Source: Glycomyces algeriensis (GTDB taxonomy: Bacteria; Actinomycetota; Actinomycetes; Mycobacteriales; Micromonosporaceae). From it: a stretch of DNA of 64,000 nt. The stretch covers positions 110,664-174,663 of the forward strand of contig NZ_JAPZVR010000001.1 in the NCBI RefSeq assembly GCF_027622855.1, in the 5' to 3' direction. The position numbers and the translations under genes were made by a program. Shown here one piece after another: positions 35,600 through 47,059 of the stretch (the stretch's first letter is position 1; every line of letters starts with the position of its first letter). The notes under the pieces are model-generated. The model was not told the origin of the DNA, searched no databases, and saw only the letters and a program-made list of their open reading frames with translations.

Positions 35600-36979
35600 G
35601 TGCAGTCCTCGAAAGAGCCCTGGACCTCTCCGTTGTGGCGTTCGCGCCCTGCGTTCCTGTACTCCAGCAAGCCGCTCGCCCGCTTTGTCGGGCGACCGGC
35701 CGCCGCGTTCCTCCATATCGAGCCCGCTTCGGGGATCGTGCTGCTGGCGTGCGCGGTCATCGCGATGGTCTGGGCGAACTCGCCGTGGGCCGCTTCGTAC
35801 GAGTGGCTGTGGGGCCTGGACATCAGCCTGCACATCGGCGGCTTCGAGCTGCACCACTCGCTGCGCGACTGGATCAACGACGGTCTCATGGCGATCTTCT
35901 TCTTCGTGGTGGGCATGGAGATCAAGAGCGAGATCGTCTCCGGAGAACTGCGGAGCATCCGCAACGCCGTCGCCCCGATCGCGGGCGCGATCGGCGGCAT
36001 GGCCGTCCCCGCACTCGTCTACGCAGCGTTCAACGCCGGCGGTCCGGGCGCGGGCGGCTGGGGCGTCCCGATGGCCACCGACATCGCATTCGCCGTCGGC
36101 GTGCTGGCGCTGTTCGGCTCCCGCATCCCTTCAGCGGCGCGGGTATTCTTGCTGACCCTCGCCATCGTCGACGACCTCGGCGCGATCGCGGTCATCGCCG
36201 TCTTCTACACCGAGGAGGTGTCCCTGGGCTGGCTCGCCGCCGCCGGGGTCATTCTGGTGATTGCGATCGGGCTGCGCCTGCTCAACGTCTGGTCCGCGCC
36301 GGTCTACCTCATCGTCGGCCTCGCCCTGTGGCTGGCCATGCTCGAATCCGGCGTCCACGCCACCATCGCGGGCGTCGTCATGGGCTTGATCATCGCCGCC
36401 AAGCCCTTGTTCGACCCGGCCGCCGCGCACGCGCGGGCCCAGGAGCTGGCCAAGGAAGGGCTCACGGCCGAAGAGACCGAACAGTTGGTCCGGTTGCGCC
36501 GCGACGCCCTCGCACCGACCGACCGACTCCAGGCAGCCAACCACCCGTTCTCCTCGTTCGTGGTGCTCCCGCTGTTCGCACTCGCCAACGCCGGCGTCGT
36601 CCTCTCCGGCGACCTGCTCGCCACCGCCGCGACCTCCGCGGTGACTCTCGGCATCGTCCTGGGGCTCGTGCTGGGCAAGACGGTCGGCATCACGCTCGCG
36701 ACCTGGATCGCGGTGAAACTCGGCGCGGGCCGCCTGCCGACCGGCACGAGCTGGCCGCTGCTGGTAGGCATCGCGGCGGTCGCCGGGATCGGGTTTACGG
36801 TGGCGCTGTTCATCACCGAGCTCGCCTTCCGCGGCGAGGGCACCGAGCTGCTTACCGACGAGGCGAAGATCGGGGTCCTCGCCGGATCGCTCATCGCCGC
36901 ACTCCTGGGCGCCGGCCTCGTCGCCCTCACCGCGCCCAAACGCCCGTCTCGACAGGACGAGTCGAAGCAGCTCTCCTGA
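35600..36979 (+). CDS. nhaA: Na+/H+ antiporter NhaA
   Basis: A 459-residue inner-membrane antiporter that exchanges sodium for protons. The GTG start has GGAG about 10 bases upstream. Family signatures are clear: FFFVVGMEIKSEI, MATDIAFAVGVLALFG and LAIVDDLGAIAVI; the paired Asp in the last are the ion-binding residues. About eleven membrane helices can be counted. A hydrophilic insert of about 40 residues (AHARAQELAKEG to RDALAPTDRL) sits between helices in the C-terminal half, as in other actinomycete NhaA proteins. The gene stands alone. Confidence 0.95.
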   Translation: MQSSKEPWTSPLWRSRPAFLYSSKPLARFVGRPAAAFLHIEPASGIVLLACAVIAMVWANSPWAASYEWLWGLDISLHIGGFELHHSLRDWINDGLMAIFFFVVGMEIKSEIVSGELRSIRNAVAPIAGAIGGMAVPALVYAAFNAGGPGAGGWGVPMATDIAFAVGVLALFGSRIPSAARVFLLTLAIVDDLGAIAVIAVFYTEEVSLGWLAAAGVILVIAIGLRLLNVWSAPVYLIVGLALWLAMLESGVHATIAGVVMGLIIAAKPLFDPAAAHARAQELAKEGLTAEETEQLVRLRRDALAPTDRLQAANHPFSSFVVLPLFALANAGVVLSGDLLATAATSAVTLGIVLGLVLGKTVGITLATWIAVKLGAGRLPTGTSWPLLVGIAAVAGIGFTVALFITELAFRGEGTELLTDEAKIGVLAGSLIAALLGAGLVALTAPKRPSRQDESKQLS

Positions 36980-37220
36980 TCGACTTCCAATCCGCGTCAT
37001 GCCGGGCCTCACTGAGCCGTTCGCAAGCCAGCCATCTTCATCCATCATTGATGGTGGCCGTAGGCCTGCTTGTCCGCTAGGTCGCGGCTGCGGTCTATAT
37101 GCTCGCTGCCGCGCTCGAGTTCGCCAGCGCCGTATTCATCCCGGCGAGACCATGCTCCACTGGCTCCAAACCCGCCGCAACATCAATGCATCGCAGCAGT
37201 TGGAGCGTGGTGGAGTCATC

Positions 37221-37652
37221 CTATTCCTCGACCCGCTGTTGCGCGCGCTCCGCGGCAGCCTGCTCCATGAGGCGGTGTGCGAGGTTGCGGGTCCGCGCGT
37301 TGTGGTCGACGGCGCCCTCCACAAGGTCACGGGTGCGTTCGCGGGCTGCGGCCGCGGCTCGGTCGTAGGTGTCGACGACCAGTGCGGCGAGGTCGATGGG
37401 AGCGACCGACGCTGCGGCCGGCAGGAACTCGACGTCGACGAGTTCACCGGAGATCGTCGCGGTCACGGCGACCTCGCCGCCGTCGGATACGACGCGGACG
37501 CTCATGGCGTCGATGAGGGCCCGCGCCGGCTGTGCCTGTCGGCGCAGCACCGCCATCTGCTTTTCGAAGTCGGTCATGAACCCGGCGAGGTCGAACGCCG
37601 CTGCCTGGTCGGCGCCGGCACCGCCGATGTCGCCTTGAGGGGTCTCGCTCAC
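37221..37652 (-). CDS. YbaB/EbfC-family protein
   Basis: A 143-residue protein with the YbaB pattern: an N-terminal helix (FMTDFEKQMAVLRRQA), strands (VRVVSDGGEVAVTATISGEL) and a long C-terminal helix with many Ala, Arg and Glu. YbaB proteins dimerise and bind DNA, but in actinomycetes many paralogs sit beside WXG100/ESX genes, as here. It is read in the same direction as the WXG operon, 157 bases after it. Confidence 0.75.
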   Translation of the reverse strand: MSETPQGDIGGAGADQAAAFDLAGFMTDFEKQMAVLRRQAQPARALIDAMSVRVVSDGGEVAVTATISGELVDVEFLPAAASVAPIDLAALVVDTYDRAAAAARERTRDLVEGAVDHNARTRNLAHRLMEQAAAERAQQRVEE

Positions 37653-37809
37653 TGGTGCTCCTTCGGGAACGCGCCGTGCTACAGGAGTAGCGGCATGCTT
37701 GACTGCCGGATGTCAGTCCCTTATCAACACCACAGTAGTTCCGGTTCACCTTGTGTCGCAAGGCGAGTGATTCGCGACATGACAGGCAACCATCAATCGC
37801 GCCTACTGG

Positions 37810-38376
37810 TCAGCGGTTTTTGCGCTGCGTTTTGCGGTGTGCGGCTTTTGCGCCTTCGAGCAATGTCATCGCAGCGACGGCGATCCACAACGGCGCTACG
37901 AGAACGTAGACAGGGAACAAGATCTCGACGCCCTCAGGTATCAAGGCTTCCTGCAGAGGTCTCGTTATTGCAAAGATCAGCGACCAGGCGCCCCCGCACA
38001 GCAGCGCGAGGTACGCATGCCGTGCGGGGTAGTGCTCGTGGTAGCGCCGTCGCACCTCGGCCTTGAAGCCGGGATCGCTGTGCCAGGCCTGCCAGACGAT
38101 GCGGCGGCGGCCCTCACCCTGGGACGAGGCGAGCGCACGCAGCTCATTGTCGATGACCTGCTGCCGCAGTGCCGATTCCGTCCGGGGATCGTCGTAGTGC
38201 TCTTCCTGGTTGAAGAAGAGCCCGCGCCGCTCGGCCACTTCGAACTTGATGTCGTCCAGTTTCACGCCGGGCAGGACGAAGCCGCGGTACAGCACGGTCA
38301 GGACCCCTGCCAGCCATAGCACGATCCCTCCCGCGATGACCGCGACTTCGACCAGACCCGTAGTGGCGGCGCTCAT
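37810..38376 (-). CDS. Hypothetical membrane protein of the WXG operon
   Basis: A 188-residue protein whose ATG overlaps the stop of the upstream WXG gene (ATGA). An N-terminal helix (VEVAVIAGGIVLWLAGVLTVLY) is followed by a charged domain (about residues 30-115). Two membrane helices then follow, ALLCGGAWSLIFAI and LFPVYVLVAPLWIAVAAMTLL, and a very basic tail (HRKTQRKNR). The family is not recognised. It is probably made together with the WXG protein and could be its membrane partner or immunity-like component. Confidence 0.7.
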   Translation of the reverse strand: MSAATTGLVEVAVIAGGIVLWLAGVLTVLYRGFVLPGVKLDDIKFEVAERRGLFFNQEEHYDDPRTESALRQQVIDNELRALASSQGEGRRRIVWQAWHSDPGFKAEVRRRYHEHYPARHAYLALLCGGAWSLIFAITRPLQEALIPEGVEILFPVYVLVAPLWIAVAAMTLLEGAKAAHRKTQRKNR

Positions 38377-39458
38377 CCGCCGTCCTGCACCGCACCTGGT
38401 GTGCCGCCCAGTAGGCTCTTGAACCCGGTCATCGGGTAGCCGGTGATGATGTCGCCGAGGCCCTTGCCGAGCCCGTCCCAGTTGAAGAGGTCGGTCGCCC
38501 CCTTCGTCGGTAGGTTCCCCGAGCCCCAGGGGTTCGAGATGGTGTCGAAGATCGATTTCGCGTTGTCGGCCTGGTAGCCGGACTTGAAGCCCTGCGTGCC
38601 CGGGCTGGGAATGTCGTTGCGGATCCGGTTGATCAGATCCGCGAACTTCATGTCCGTGCCCTTGGCGAGCGAGCCGAACGAGAGGTCGATCTGCTTGGCC
38701 GAGCTGAACTTGGACAGGACCCGGCCGAGGTCCCCGACGATCTCGTTCAGCTTCGTGAAGCGGGTGCCGAGCATCTGCATGGCGTCGCCGAGCTTGGTGA
38801 GGTGCTTCATGATCTTCGCGCCCACGCTCATCGCGTCCACGATGATGCCGCCGATCATCGCAGCGAACGAACCCCCGAGGGTGATCCACGATGAGGCCAG
38901 GGCCGCGAGGGCGTACATGATCGCGCGGGAGACGAAGTCGCAGATCAGCTCCAGGATCAGGCCGCGGGTGACGGCCGTCCAGATGCCCATGACCATCATG
39001 TAGCCGCCCATGACATCGGCCGCGGTGCCCGCGCCCTTGATGGCGTCGCCGAAGTCGTTCAGCAGCGCCCGGTAGGCGTCGGCGGCGTCGCCTTCCCATT
39101 CGGACAGCGAGTCCAGTTCGGACTTGAGGTCCTCGCCGGCCTGGTCGAGCACGTCGGCGATGTTGCCCCAGGTGTCCTTGGTCGCGTTGATCGCGCCAGG
39201 GTCCCCGGCCACCCATTCCAGCGGCTCTTTCAAGAAGTCGACGTGCTCGATGAGGAACCCGACCCCGGCCATGAGGAACTCTTTGAACGGGTTGGCGACG
39301 AAGGCGAGCAGGTCGAGCGCGGCCACGGTCCCGTTGAGGGCGTACTCCAGGCCCGTGTCGGAGTTGAGGAGGTCCTGCGCACTCGCGGCCGCGCGGGCGC
39401 CGTCGAGCTCGGTCAGAGGCGGATTGTCGGCGCTGTCGTTGACGATGATGTCGCTCAT
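38373..39458 (-). CDS. Large WXG100-type (ESX-like) protein
   Basis: A 361-residue protein. The start at MSDIIVND overlaps the stop of the gene before it by one base. A WXG100-like helical hairpin lies at about residues 85-140, with the turn EWEGDAADAYR carrying the W-x-G motif. It is followed by hydrophobic Gly/Ala-rich helices (about 145-215) and a soluble C-terminus rich in Gly and Asn. Such proteins are exported by type VII (ESX) systems or form part of polymorphic toxins. No known toxin motif is visible at the C-terminus. No ESX ATPase is encoded in the window. Confidence 0.75.
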   Translation of the reverse strand: MSDIIVNDSADNPPLTELDGARAAASAQDLLNSDTGLEYALNGTVAALDLLAFVANPFKEFLMAGVGFLIEHVDFLKEPLEWVAGDPGAINATKDTWGNIADVLDQAGEDLKSELDSLSEWEGDAADAYRALLNDFGDAIKGAGTAADVMGGYMMVMGIWTAVTRGLILELICDFVSRAIMYALAALASSWITLGGSFAAMIGGIIVDAMSVGAKIMKHLTKLGDAMQMLGTRFTKLNEIVGDLGRVLSKFSSAKQIDLSFGSLAKGTDMKFADLINRIRNDIPSPGTQGFKSGYQADNAKSIFDTISNPWGSGNLPTKGATDLFNWDGLGKGLGDIITGYPMTGFKSLLGGTPGAVQDGG

Positions 39459-39784
39459 CAGTTCCCTGCTCGCAGATACTGGTTGAAGCTTTCGGCCACC
39501 GAGGAATCGCACTCCTCATAGGCATCGCAGGTCGCCTTGACACGGACCGACGCCTCTTTCGCGGCCTCCCTGGCGGATTCGATGAGGCTCGTGGCGATGG
39601 CAGCGATCGCCATGGCGCCCAGTGCGAACGGCTGGTTGACGATCCCGTAGTCGAGCGCGCTCCCGGCGCCTTTGGCCTCGGCGGCCGCGTGCGCCTGCGT
39701 GACCGGCCCGATCACCTTGGCGTCCAGGCCGTCCACGTGGGTCTGGAACGCCGCGGGGTCGGGAACGTTGAATCCTTCTCCCAT
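39458..39784 (-). CDS. Small ESX/EspC-like protein
   Basis: A 108-residue helical protein beginning MGEGFNVPDPAAFQ. A short hydrophobic stretch (LGAMAIAAIATSLI) in the middle is followed by an amphipathic helix with VRVKATCDAYEEC. The size, helix content and position between YbaB and WXG genes fit the EspC/WXG100-like helper proteins of type VII secretion loci. It starts 3 bases after the stop of the YbaB gene and is translationally linked to the following gene. Confidence 0.65.
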   Translation of the reverse strand: MGEGFNVPDPAAFQTHVDGLDAKVIGPVTQAHAAAEAKGAGSALDYGIVNQPFALGAMAIAAIATSLIESAREAAKEASVRVKATCDAYEECDSSVAESFNQYLRAGN

Positions 39785-39787
39785 GGC

Positions 39788-40165
39788 CTACTCCTCGCCC
39801 TGCGACCGTGCGCGGGCTTGGCGCACCAGGTCGTTGTCCTCACCGAACACCGACGCCAACGCGCCGGTGGCGCTGCGGCCTGCCTGCTCCGCCGCCTCGC
39901 GGTAGGTCTCCTTGATCAACGCAGCGAGCGCTTGGGCCGACATCTGCCGACTGGCAGGGCTCAACTGGAGATCCTGCAGCGACCCGCCGATACCGACGGT
40001 CACCGTCACCTCCCCCTCCGGGGAGGACGCGGACGCCTGCGCCGCTTCCATCGCCTCGCCCAAGGACGAGGCCTTCTCCACCATCGAGGCCATCCGGCCC
40101 TGGAACTCTCGCATGTAGCCTTCGGGGTCTTCGAAAACTGAGGGCAAGACGCAGCCGCCTTCCAT
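39788..40165 (-). CDS. YbaB/EbfC-family protein, first gene of the WXG operon
   Basis: A 125-residue protein with EFQGRMASMVEKASSLGEAM as first helix, EVTVTVGIGGSLQDLQLSP as strands, and a long final helix (ALAALIKETYREAAEQAG). This is a second YbaB-like gene in the same locus. The ATG has no clear Shine-Dalgarno; a TTG six codons in, preceded by GGAAGG, is an alternative. It leads a four-gene unit running to 37810. Confidence 0.75.
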   Translation of the reverse strand: MEGGCVLPSVFEDPEGYMREFQGRMASMVEKASSLGEAMEAAQASASSPEGEVTVTVGIGGSLQDLQLSPASRQMSAQALAALIKETYREAAEQAGRSATGALASVFGEDNDLVRQARARSQGEE

Positions 40166-40631
40166 GTCTAAGGGGTGAACTCCGCAAGGCTAGCAGGGGA
40201 ACTCAAACACTATGGACCGCTTGGGATCTGGGCATCGCCCGCTCCAGAGGTTCACGCCCCGTGAAACACCGACGGCACTGGAATCCGAAATGGCCGCCCA
40301 AAGGCGTTCGGGGGGCGGCCTCGCACCCTCCACCTCCCCGTGAACTGGTTCGCCGAGTCCTGGAGATCGGGAATTCTGGCGCGATTGCGCTGGGTGGATG
40401 GTGGCCGCGCCGGTCGCTCAGGTCCGGGTGGTACGAGCGGGATCATTGCGGCTGTGCGGGCCGCTGCCCATCCGGATTTGACCTGCGCAGACGCGTTCAT
40501 CGGCATACCCGTGTGCGGAATTCCTGCCGATTTCCCGCCGGTTCACCGCCTCGATATCGCTGCCGTTCGCTGTTGTACTGGAATCTCGAACACCGAGGCG
40601 GCCTCGCGCCGCCCGAACGACTGGAGCGAAC
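40166..40631. other. Divergent region upstream of the peptide-P450 pair
   Basis: About 465 bases between the YbaB gene and the small peptide gene. A GC-rich hairpin with 8-base arms (40292-40299 and 40313-40320) is visible. Frames through it are open on the plus strand but have no protein character. The promoter of the peptide-P450 unit should lie in the last 150 bases; I could not fix its boxes. Confidence 0.5.
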
Positions 40632-40718
40632 ATGGCAAGTCTGATCAAGGCATACCTGCTCAGCGCCCTCGGCGGGTCGGTCCGGCCCGCCGACTACCGG
40701 CTGCCCTACCCCAAGTAA
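40632..40718 (+). CDS. Candidate RiPP precursor peptide (28 residues)
   Basis: A tiny ORF with an excellent ribosome binding site (GGAG, 7 bases before the ATG). It ends in TAA only 2 bases before the ATG of the P450 gene. The peptide starts MASLIKAYLLSALGG, a short amphipathic leader-like helix ending in a Gly-Gly pair, and ends ADYRLPYPK. The end is enriched in residues that P450s cross-link (two Tyr four residues apart) and in Pro. P450-modified RiPPs such as the biarylitides, cittilins and tryptorubin have just this layout, a very small precursor immediately upstream of one P450. I do not recognise this core sequence. Peptide and P450 pairing is seen directly; the RiPP function is inferred. 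Confidence 0.75.
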   Translation: MASLIKAYLLSALGGSVRPADYRLPYPK

Positions 40719-40720
40719 CC

Positions 40721-42043
40721 ATGGATCCCAACGGTCGCGGCGCCGACATTCGGACGTCCCCCGCAGCCGAAGGCGGCTCGCGGGCGTCGACGACCCGCCC
40801 CCCAGGACCGGCGCCGCGACCGTTGGGACTGCCCCCCAAAGACTTCGACCGCGACCCTGTGGCGTGCCTGGCGCGACTGCGGGACGAATACGGCGACGTG
40901 TGCGCCTTCGCCACCGGCAAGGTTCTGCTCTCCCGTCCCGAATGGACGCACTGGGCGCTTGCCCGCAGCAACGGCGCGACCGTTGCCCAGCAGATCGAGG
41001 AGCCGCGGCAGTTCCAGCGCCCGGACCTCATCCGTGACCACGTCGAGACCTGGATGGCCGCCCGCCGCACCGCGCAATGGCATCGGCTCGGCCGCGACGT
41101 CGCAGAGCGGACGGCCCCGGTCATCCGCCTGCGCCTCCGGGACTTCATGGACGCCTCGGGGGATTCCCCGGCCAGTCTGGCTGATTGCCAGCTCGCCGTG
41201 CTCGACGCCGCCGGAAGCGTGTTCGTCCGGGATCTGGAGGGCTCGCTGCGAAGCGCCCTCATCGCCGCCGCCGACGCGCTCCAGAAGGGGGCCATGGCAT
41301 CGTTCACGTTGCCGTACTGGCTCTCCCCTCGGACGCGCCGCCGCCTGCGCTGCAACACCGTCTGGATTGAAGCCCTCGTCGCGCACGTCGGGGCGCGCCG
41401 AACCTCGCGGGATGCGGCCGAACCGCCCTCCGACCTGCTCGACCTGCTCCTCGACGCCCGCGACGGCGACCGTCCCGCGTTCTCCGATCTCGCAGTAGCG
41501 CAGGCGCTGTCGATCAATCTCGGCAACCTCTACACCGTCGGCGGGACCGGCCTGGCATGGCTGCTGACGGCCTATGGTGAACACGACATCGTCCGACCCG
41601 AGGCGGTCGGCGCCGAAGACTGGGCACGCGTAGTCGTGAAGGAGACCCTGCGGCTGTATCCATCGGTCTCGCTCACCAGCCGAACCTTGTCGGAGGACGC
41701 CGAGTTCGGGGACGTCACGGTCCCGGCGGGCGACTCGGTCTTCCTCAGTCCGCTGCTGCTCCACACCGACCCGCGCTGGTGGCGCGAGGATCCGAGCCGA
41801 TTCGACCCGGCGCGATGGCTCGCCGAGGAGGTCCACGACCCGCACGCGTACCTGCCCTACGGCGCGGGCCCGCGGATCTGCACCGGTGTCCACATCTCGA
41901 ACGCCGTGCTGGAGGCCGCCGCCGACCTGCTCGCGGACCGAGCGGTGACGGGGTACTCGGGTCTCCCCAAGCGTCGGTGGGGATCGATCACGCAGCCAAA
42001 GAGGCTCCGCGTCCGCATAGGCCGCGGCACCGGGTCCAGCTGA
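40721..42043 (+). CDS. Cytochrome P450, probable peptide-modifying enzyme
   Basis: A 440-residue soluble P450. The start is the ATG at 40721; the longer open frame would run through the peptide gene in another frame. Motifs: I-helix region NLYTVGGTGLAWLL, ExxR in VVKETLRLYPS and the heme loop YGAGPRICTG with Cys387 as thiolate ligand. The I-helix lacks the usual AGxxT consensus, with GGTG instead. No ferredoxin or reductase gene is adjacent, as is common for RiPP P450s. Two bases separate it from the peptide gene, so the two should be co-translated. It probably forms a C-C, C-O or C-N cross-link in the peptide; an unrelated small-molecule role cannot be excluded. No export gene is adjacent. 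Confidence 0.85.
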   Translation: MDPNGRGADIRTSPAAEGGSRASTTRPPGPAPRPLGLPPKDFDRDPVACLARLRDEYGDVCAFATGKVLLSRPEWTHWALARSNGATVAQQIEEPRQFQRPDLIRDHVETWMAARRTAQWHRLGRDVAERTAPVIRLRLRDFMDASGDSPASLADCQLAVLDAAGSVFVRDLEGSLRSALIAAADALQKGAMASFTLPYWLSPRTRRRLRCNTVWIEALVAHVGARRTSRDAAEPPSDLLDLLLDARDGDRPAFSDLAVAQALSINLGNLYTVGGTGLAWLLTAYGEHDIVRPEAVGAEDWARVVVKETLRLYPSVSLTSRTLSEDAEFGDVTVPAGDSVFLSPLLLHTDPRWWREDPSRFDPARWLAEEVHDPHAYLPYGAGPRICTGVHISNAVLEAAADLLADRAVTGYSGLPKRRWGSITQPKRLRVRIGRGTGSS

Positions 42044-42195
42044 CGGGGGACCGATGCCCGGCACGGCGGTCACCTCGCGGCCGGCGAACACACGGACTCG
42101 CTTGTCGTTCGCTTGTCTCGATGACCAGGGCGGGGGGAGATCGCCTTGACCAGGCTCAGCATTGCGTTGCCTAATCCGGCGGCGGCCACGGGTTC

Positions 42196-42214
42196 CCCGT
42201 TCGGGCGCCGAACG
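42196..42214 (+). terminator. Hairpin after the P450 gene
   Basis: CCGTTCGG and CCGAACGG arms around GCG, about 150 bases after the P450 stop, followed by further GC-rich dyads. It probably ends the peptide-P450 transcript. Confidence 0.45.
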
Positions 42215-42241
42215 GGCCGGCTTCCGGCGCCGGCTCTGTTG

Positions 42242-42271
42242 AGGCGCAGGGCCCGTGGGGCCCTGCGCCTT
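42242..42271 (-). terminator. Hairpin terminator of the esterase gene
   Basis: AGGCGCAGGGCCC and GGGCCCTGCGCCT arms around a short loop, 20 bases past the esterase stop. The position matches the hairpin after the lectin remnant at 54-89. Confidence 0.8.
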
Positions 42272-42291
42272 GATTCAGTTGTCGCCGAAGG

Positions 42292-45311
<3,020 letters not shown>

Positions 45312-45385
45312 TCAGGTCGCCGTCGCCGAGACAGCAGGACCGCATCGGTTGCATGGCGAGCTCTGGAAAAGCCTCAGGAGATATG

Positions 45386-45435
45386 GCTGCCGCCGGTCCT
45401 CTGGTCCGGATCTGCAACGGAGGACCGGCGGCAGC
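45386..45435 (-). terminator. Hairpin terminator of the GH27 gene
   Basis: Sixteen-base perfect arms (45386-45401 and 45420-45435) with an 18-base loop, 14 bases past the GH27 stop. Confidence 0.8.
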
Positions 45436-45448
45436 CGAGCGCCTGGGG

Positions 45449-47026
45449 TCAGGCGCGGCTCCAGCGTTGGCCGGGTTGGCCGTTGCAGTTCGCGATGACC
45501 GCGCGGGTGCCGTTGGCAGTGGCCCCGCCGGCGGTGGCGAGGCATTTGCCCGAGCCGACGGCCGTGATGGTGCCGTCGGCGTTGAACCGCCATTGCTGAT
45601 TGGACCGGCCGTTGCAATCCCAGACGATCACGGGACTGCCGTCGGCTGTCGCGCCTCCGGAGACGTCCAGGCACTTGTTCCCGTAGACGCGCAGCTCCTG
45701 GACCGCAGTGCCGGTCCAGTTCTGGTTCGCCCCGCCGTTGCAGTCCCAGATGACCACCGCCGTACCGCTGGCCTGGGACGCGCCTTCCACGTCGAGGCAC
45801 CGGCCCGAAGCCCCGCCGCGGAGGGTGCCGTCCGGGGGCTCGACGATGCCGCCGCCGCTCACGATGTACATCGCGGCTCCATGGGCTGGAATCGAAGCGC
45901 TGATGGCGCCGGTCGAGGTGCCGGTGGTGTGGGCCCAGAGATCCCGCACTCGATACGAGGCGGCGCTGCCGAGGCCGAGCGCGTCGGCCGTAGTGGACAC
46001 GGTCGCGGTACTGCCGCCGCGGTTGAGGAGCACGGTGGCGACCGAACCGTCGGACATGGGCTTGCGCCAGACTTCGAGGTTGCCGTTGTCGCTGATCTTG
46101 TGTCCCTGCCGACCGCCCCAGTCCTGGTTGACGCCGATGACCTCGGCGTTCGTCAGGATGGTGCGGGTGGCCGCGGACATCGACCGAAGGTCGTTGCCCG
46201 CCAGCAGCGGCGCATTGAGCAGCGACCACAGACTGAAGTGGGCGCGGGCCTCGGTGTCGGACAGCCCGGGGTTGCCGACTTCCAGCATGTCGGGGTCGTT
46301 CCAGCCGCCGGGCCCGGCGTACGCGTCCTTGCCGACCTGCTGGTCGAGGATGCTCATCACCGAACCCCAGCTGTCGGTGATGTCGCCGGTGGTGCGCCAG
46401 GAGTTGCCGACGTCCTCGCCCCAGGCCCAGACGTTCTCCTGCCCCCAGTTGCACAGGCTGTAGAGGATCGGCCGCCCGGTGGCGGCGAGCGCTTCCCGCA
46501 TCGCGGTGTACCGGGCCTGCGCGGACTGTCCTTGATGGTCACCGCAGTTGTCGTACTTCAGGTAGTCGATGCCCCAGGAGGCCCAGAGGGCCGCGTCGCG
46601 TCGCTCGTAGCCGAGGCTGGCGGGGTATCCGGCGCACGTGGTCGTCCCTGCGGACGAGTAGATGCCGAGTTTGAGTCCCTTGCCGTGCACGTAGTCCGCG
46701 AGCGCCTTCATGCCGCTGGGGAACTTGCCGCGGTCGGCCACGAGGTTGCCGCCCGCGTCGCGCTGCCGTTCCGACCAGCAGTCGTCGATGTTGACGTACT
46801 CGTACCCGGCGGCGGCCATGCCGCTGGAGACGAGGAGGTCTGCGGTCTGGCGGACCAGTGTCTCGTTGATGTCGCAGCCGAAGGTGTTCCAGTTGTTCCA
46901 GCCCATCTGCGGTGTGAGGGCCAGGCCGTTGTCGAGCGCTTGTGCCGGGGACGCGCTGACGAGCAGAAAGGGGAGGGTGACCGCCGTGATCAGTCCTGAA
47001 AGCAACAGGGCGAGGGTTCTGCGCAT
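45449..47026 (-). CDS. Secreted GH27 alpha-galactosidase with ricin lectin tail
   Basis: A 525-residue secreted enzyme. The start MRRTLALLLS has AGGAG 8 bases upstream; the longer frame lacks this. The signal peptide ends near SPAQALDNG. The GH27 barrel (about 30-290) has TPQMGWNNWNTFGCD, YVNIDDCW, IDYLKYDNCG with the nucleophile Asp, and GGWNDPDML with the acid/base Asp. A beta domain with LLNRGG and VRDLW follows, then a CBM13 lectin (about 400-525). It removes alpha-1,6-galactose from galactomannan or oligosaccharides. The promoter region (47060-47180) is shared with the orphan region at 230-345, so the genes belonged to one regulon. Confidence 0.92.
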   Translation of the reverse strand: MRRTLALLLSGLITAVTLPFLLVSASPAQALDNGLALTPQMGWNNWNTFGCDINETLVRQTADLLVSSGMAAAGYEYVNIDDCWSERQRDAGGNLVADRGKFPSGMKALADYVHGKGLKLGIYSSAGTTTCAGYPASLGYERRDAALWASWGIDYLKYDNCGDHQGQSAQARYTAMREALAATGRPILYSLCNWGQENVWAWGEDVGNSWRTTGDITDSWGSVMSILDQQVGKDAYAGPGGWNDPDMLEVGNPGLSDTEARAHFSLWSLLNAPLLAGNDLRSMSAATRTILTNAEVIGVNQDWGGRQGHKISDNGNLEVWRKPMSDGSVATVLLNRGGSTATVSTTADALGLGSAASYRVRDLWAHTTGTSTGAISASIPAHGAAMYIVSGGGIVEPPDGTLRGGASGRCLDVEGASQASGTAVVIWDCNGGANQNWTGTAVQELRVYGNKCLDVSGGATADGSPVIVWDCNGRSNQQWRFNADGTITAVGSGKCLATAGGATANGTRAVIANCNGQPGQRWSRA

Positions 47027-47059
47027 GACACGCACTCCTGATTTCGATGCGAAGGAGCA

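Noticed and set aside
35635-37080. A second plus-strand frame of 481 codons over nhaA
   Set aside because: Arginine-rich alternative frame of a gene with strong NhaA motifs.
37810-39543. A 577-codon minus-strand frame joining the WXG gene and the membrane gene
   Set aside because: Its first two thirds are an alternative frame of the WXG gene. The real gene starts at 38376.
40340-40720. N-terminal extension of the P450 frame
   Set aside because: The extension has no P450 character, would overlap the peptide gene in a different frame and lacks a good ribosome binding site.
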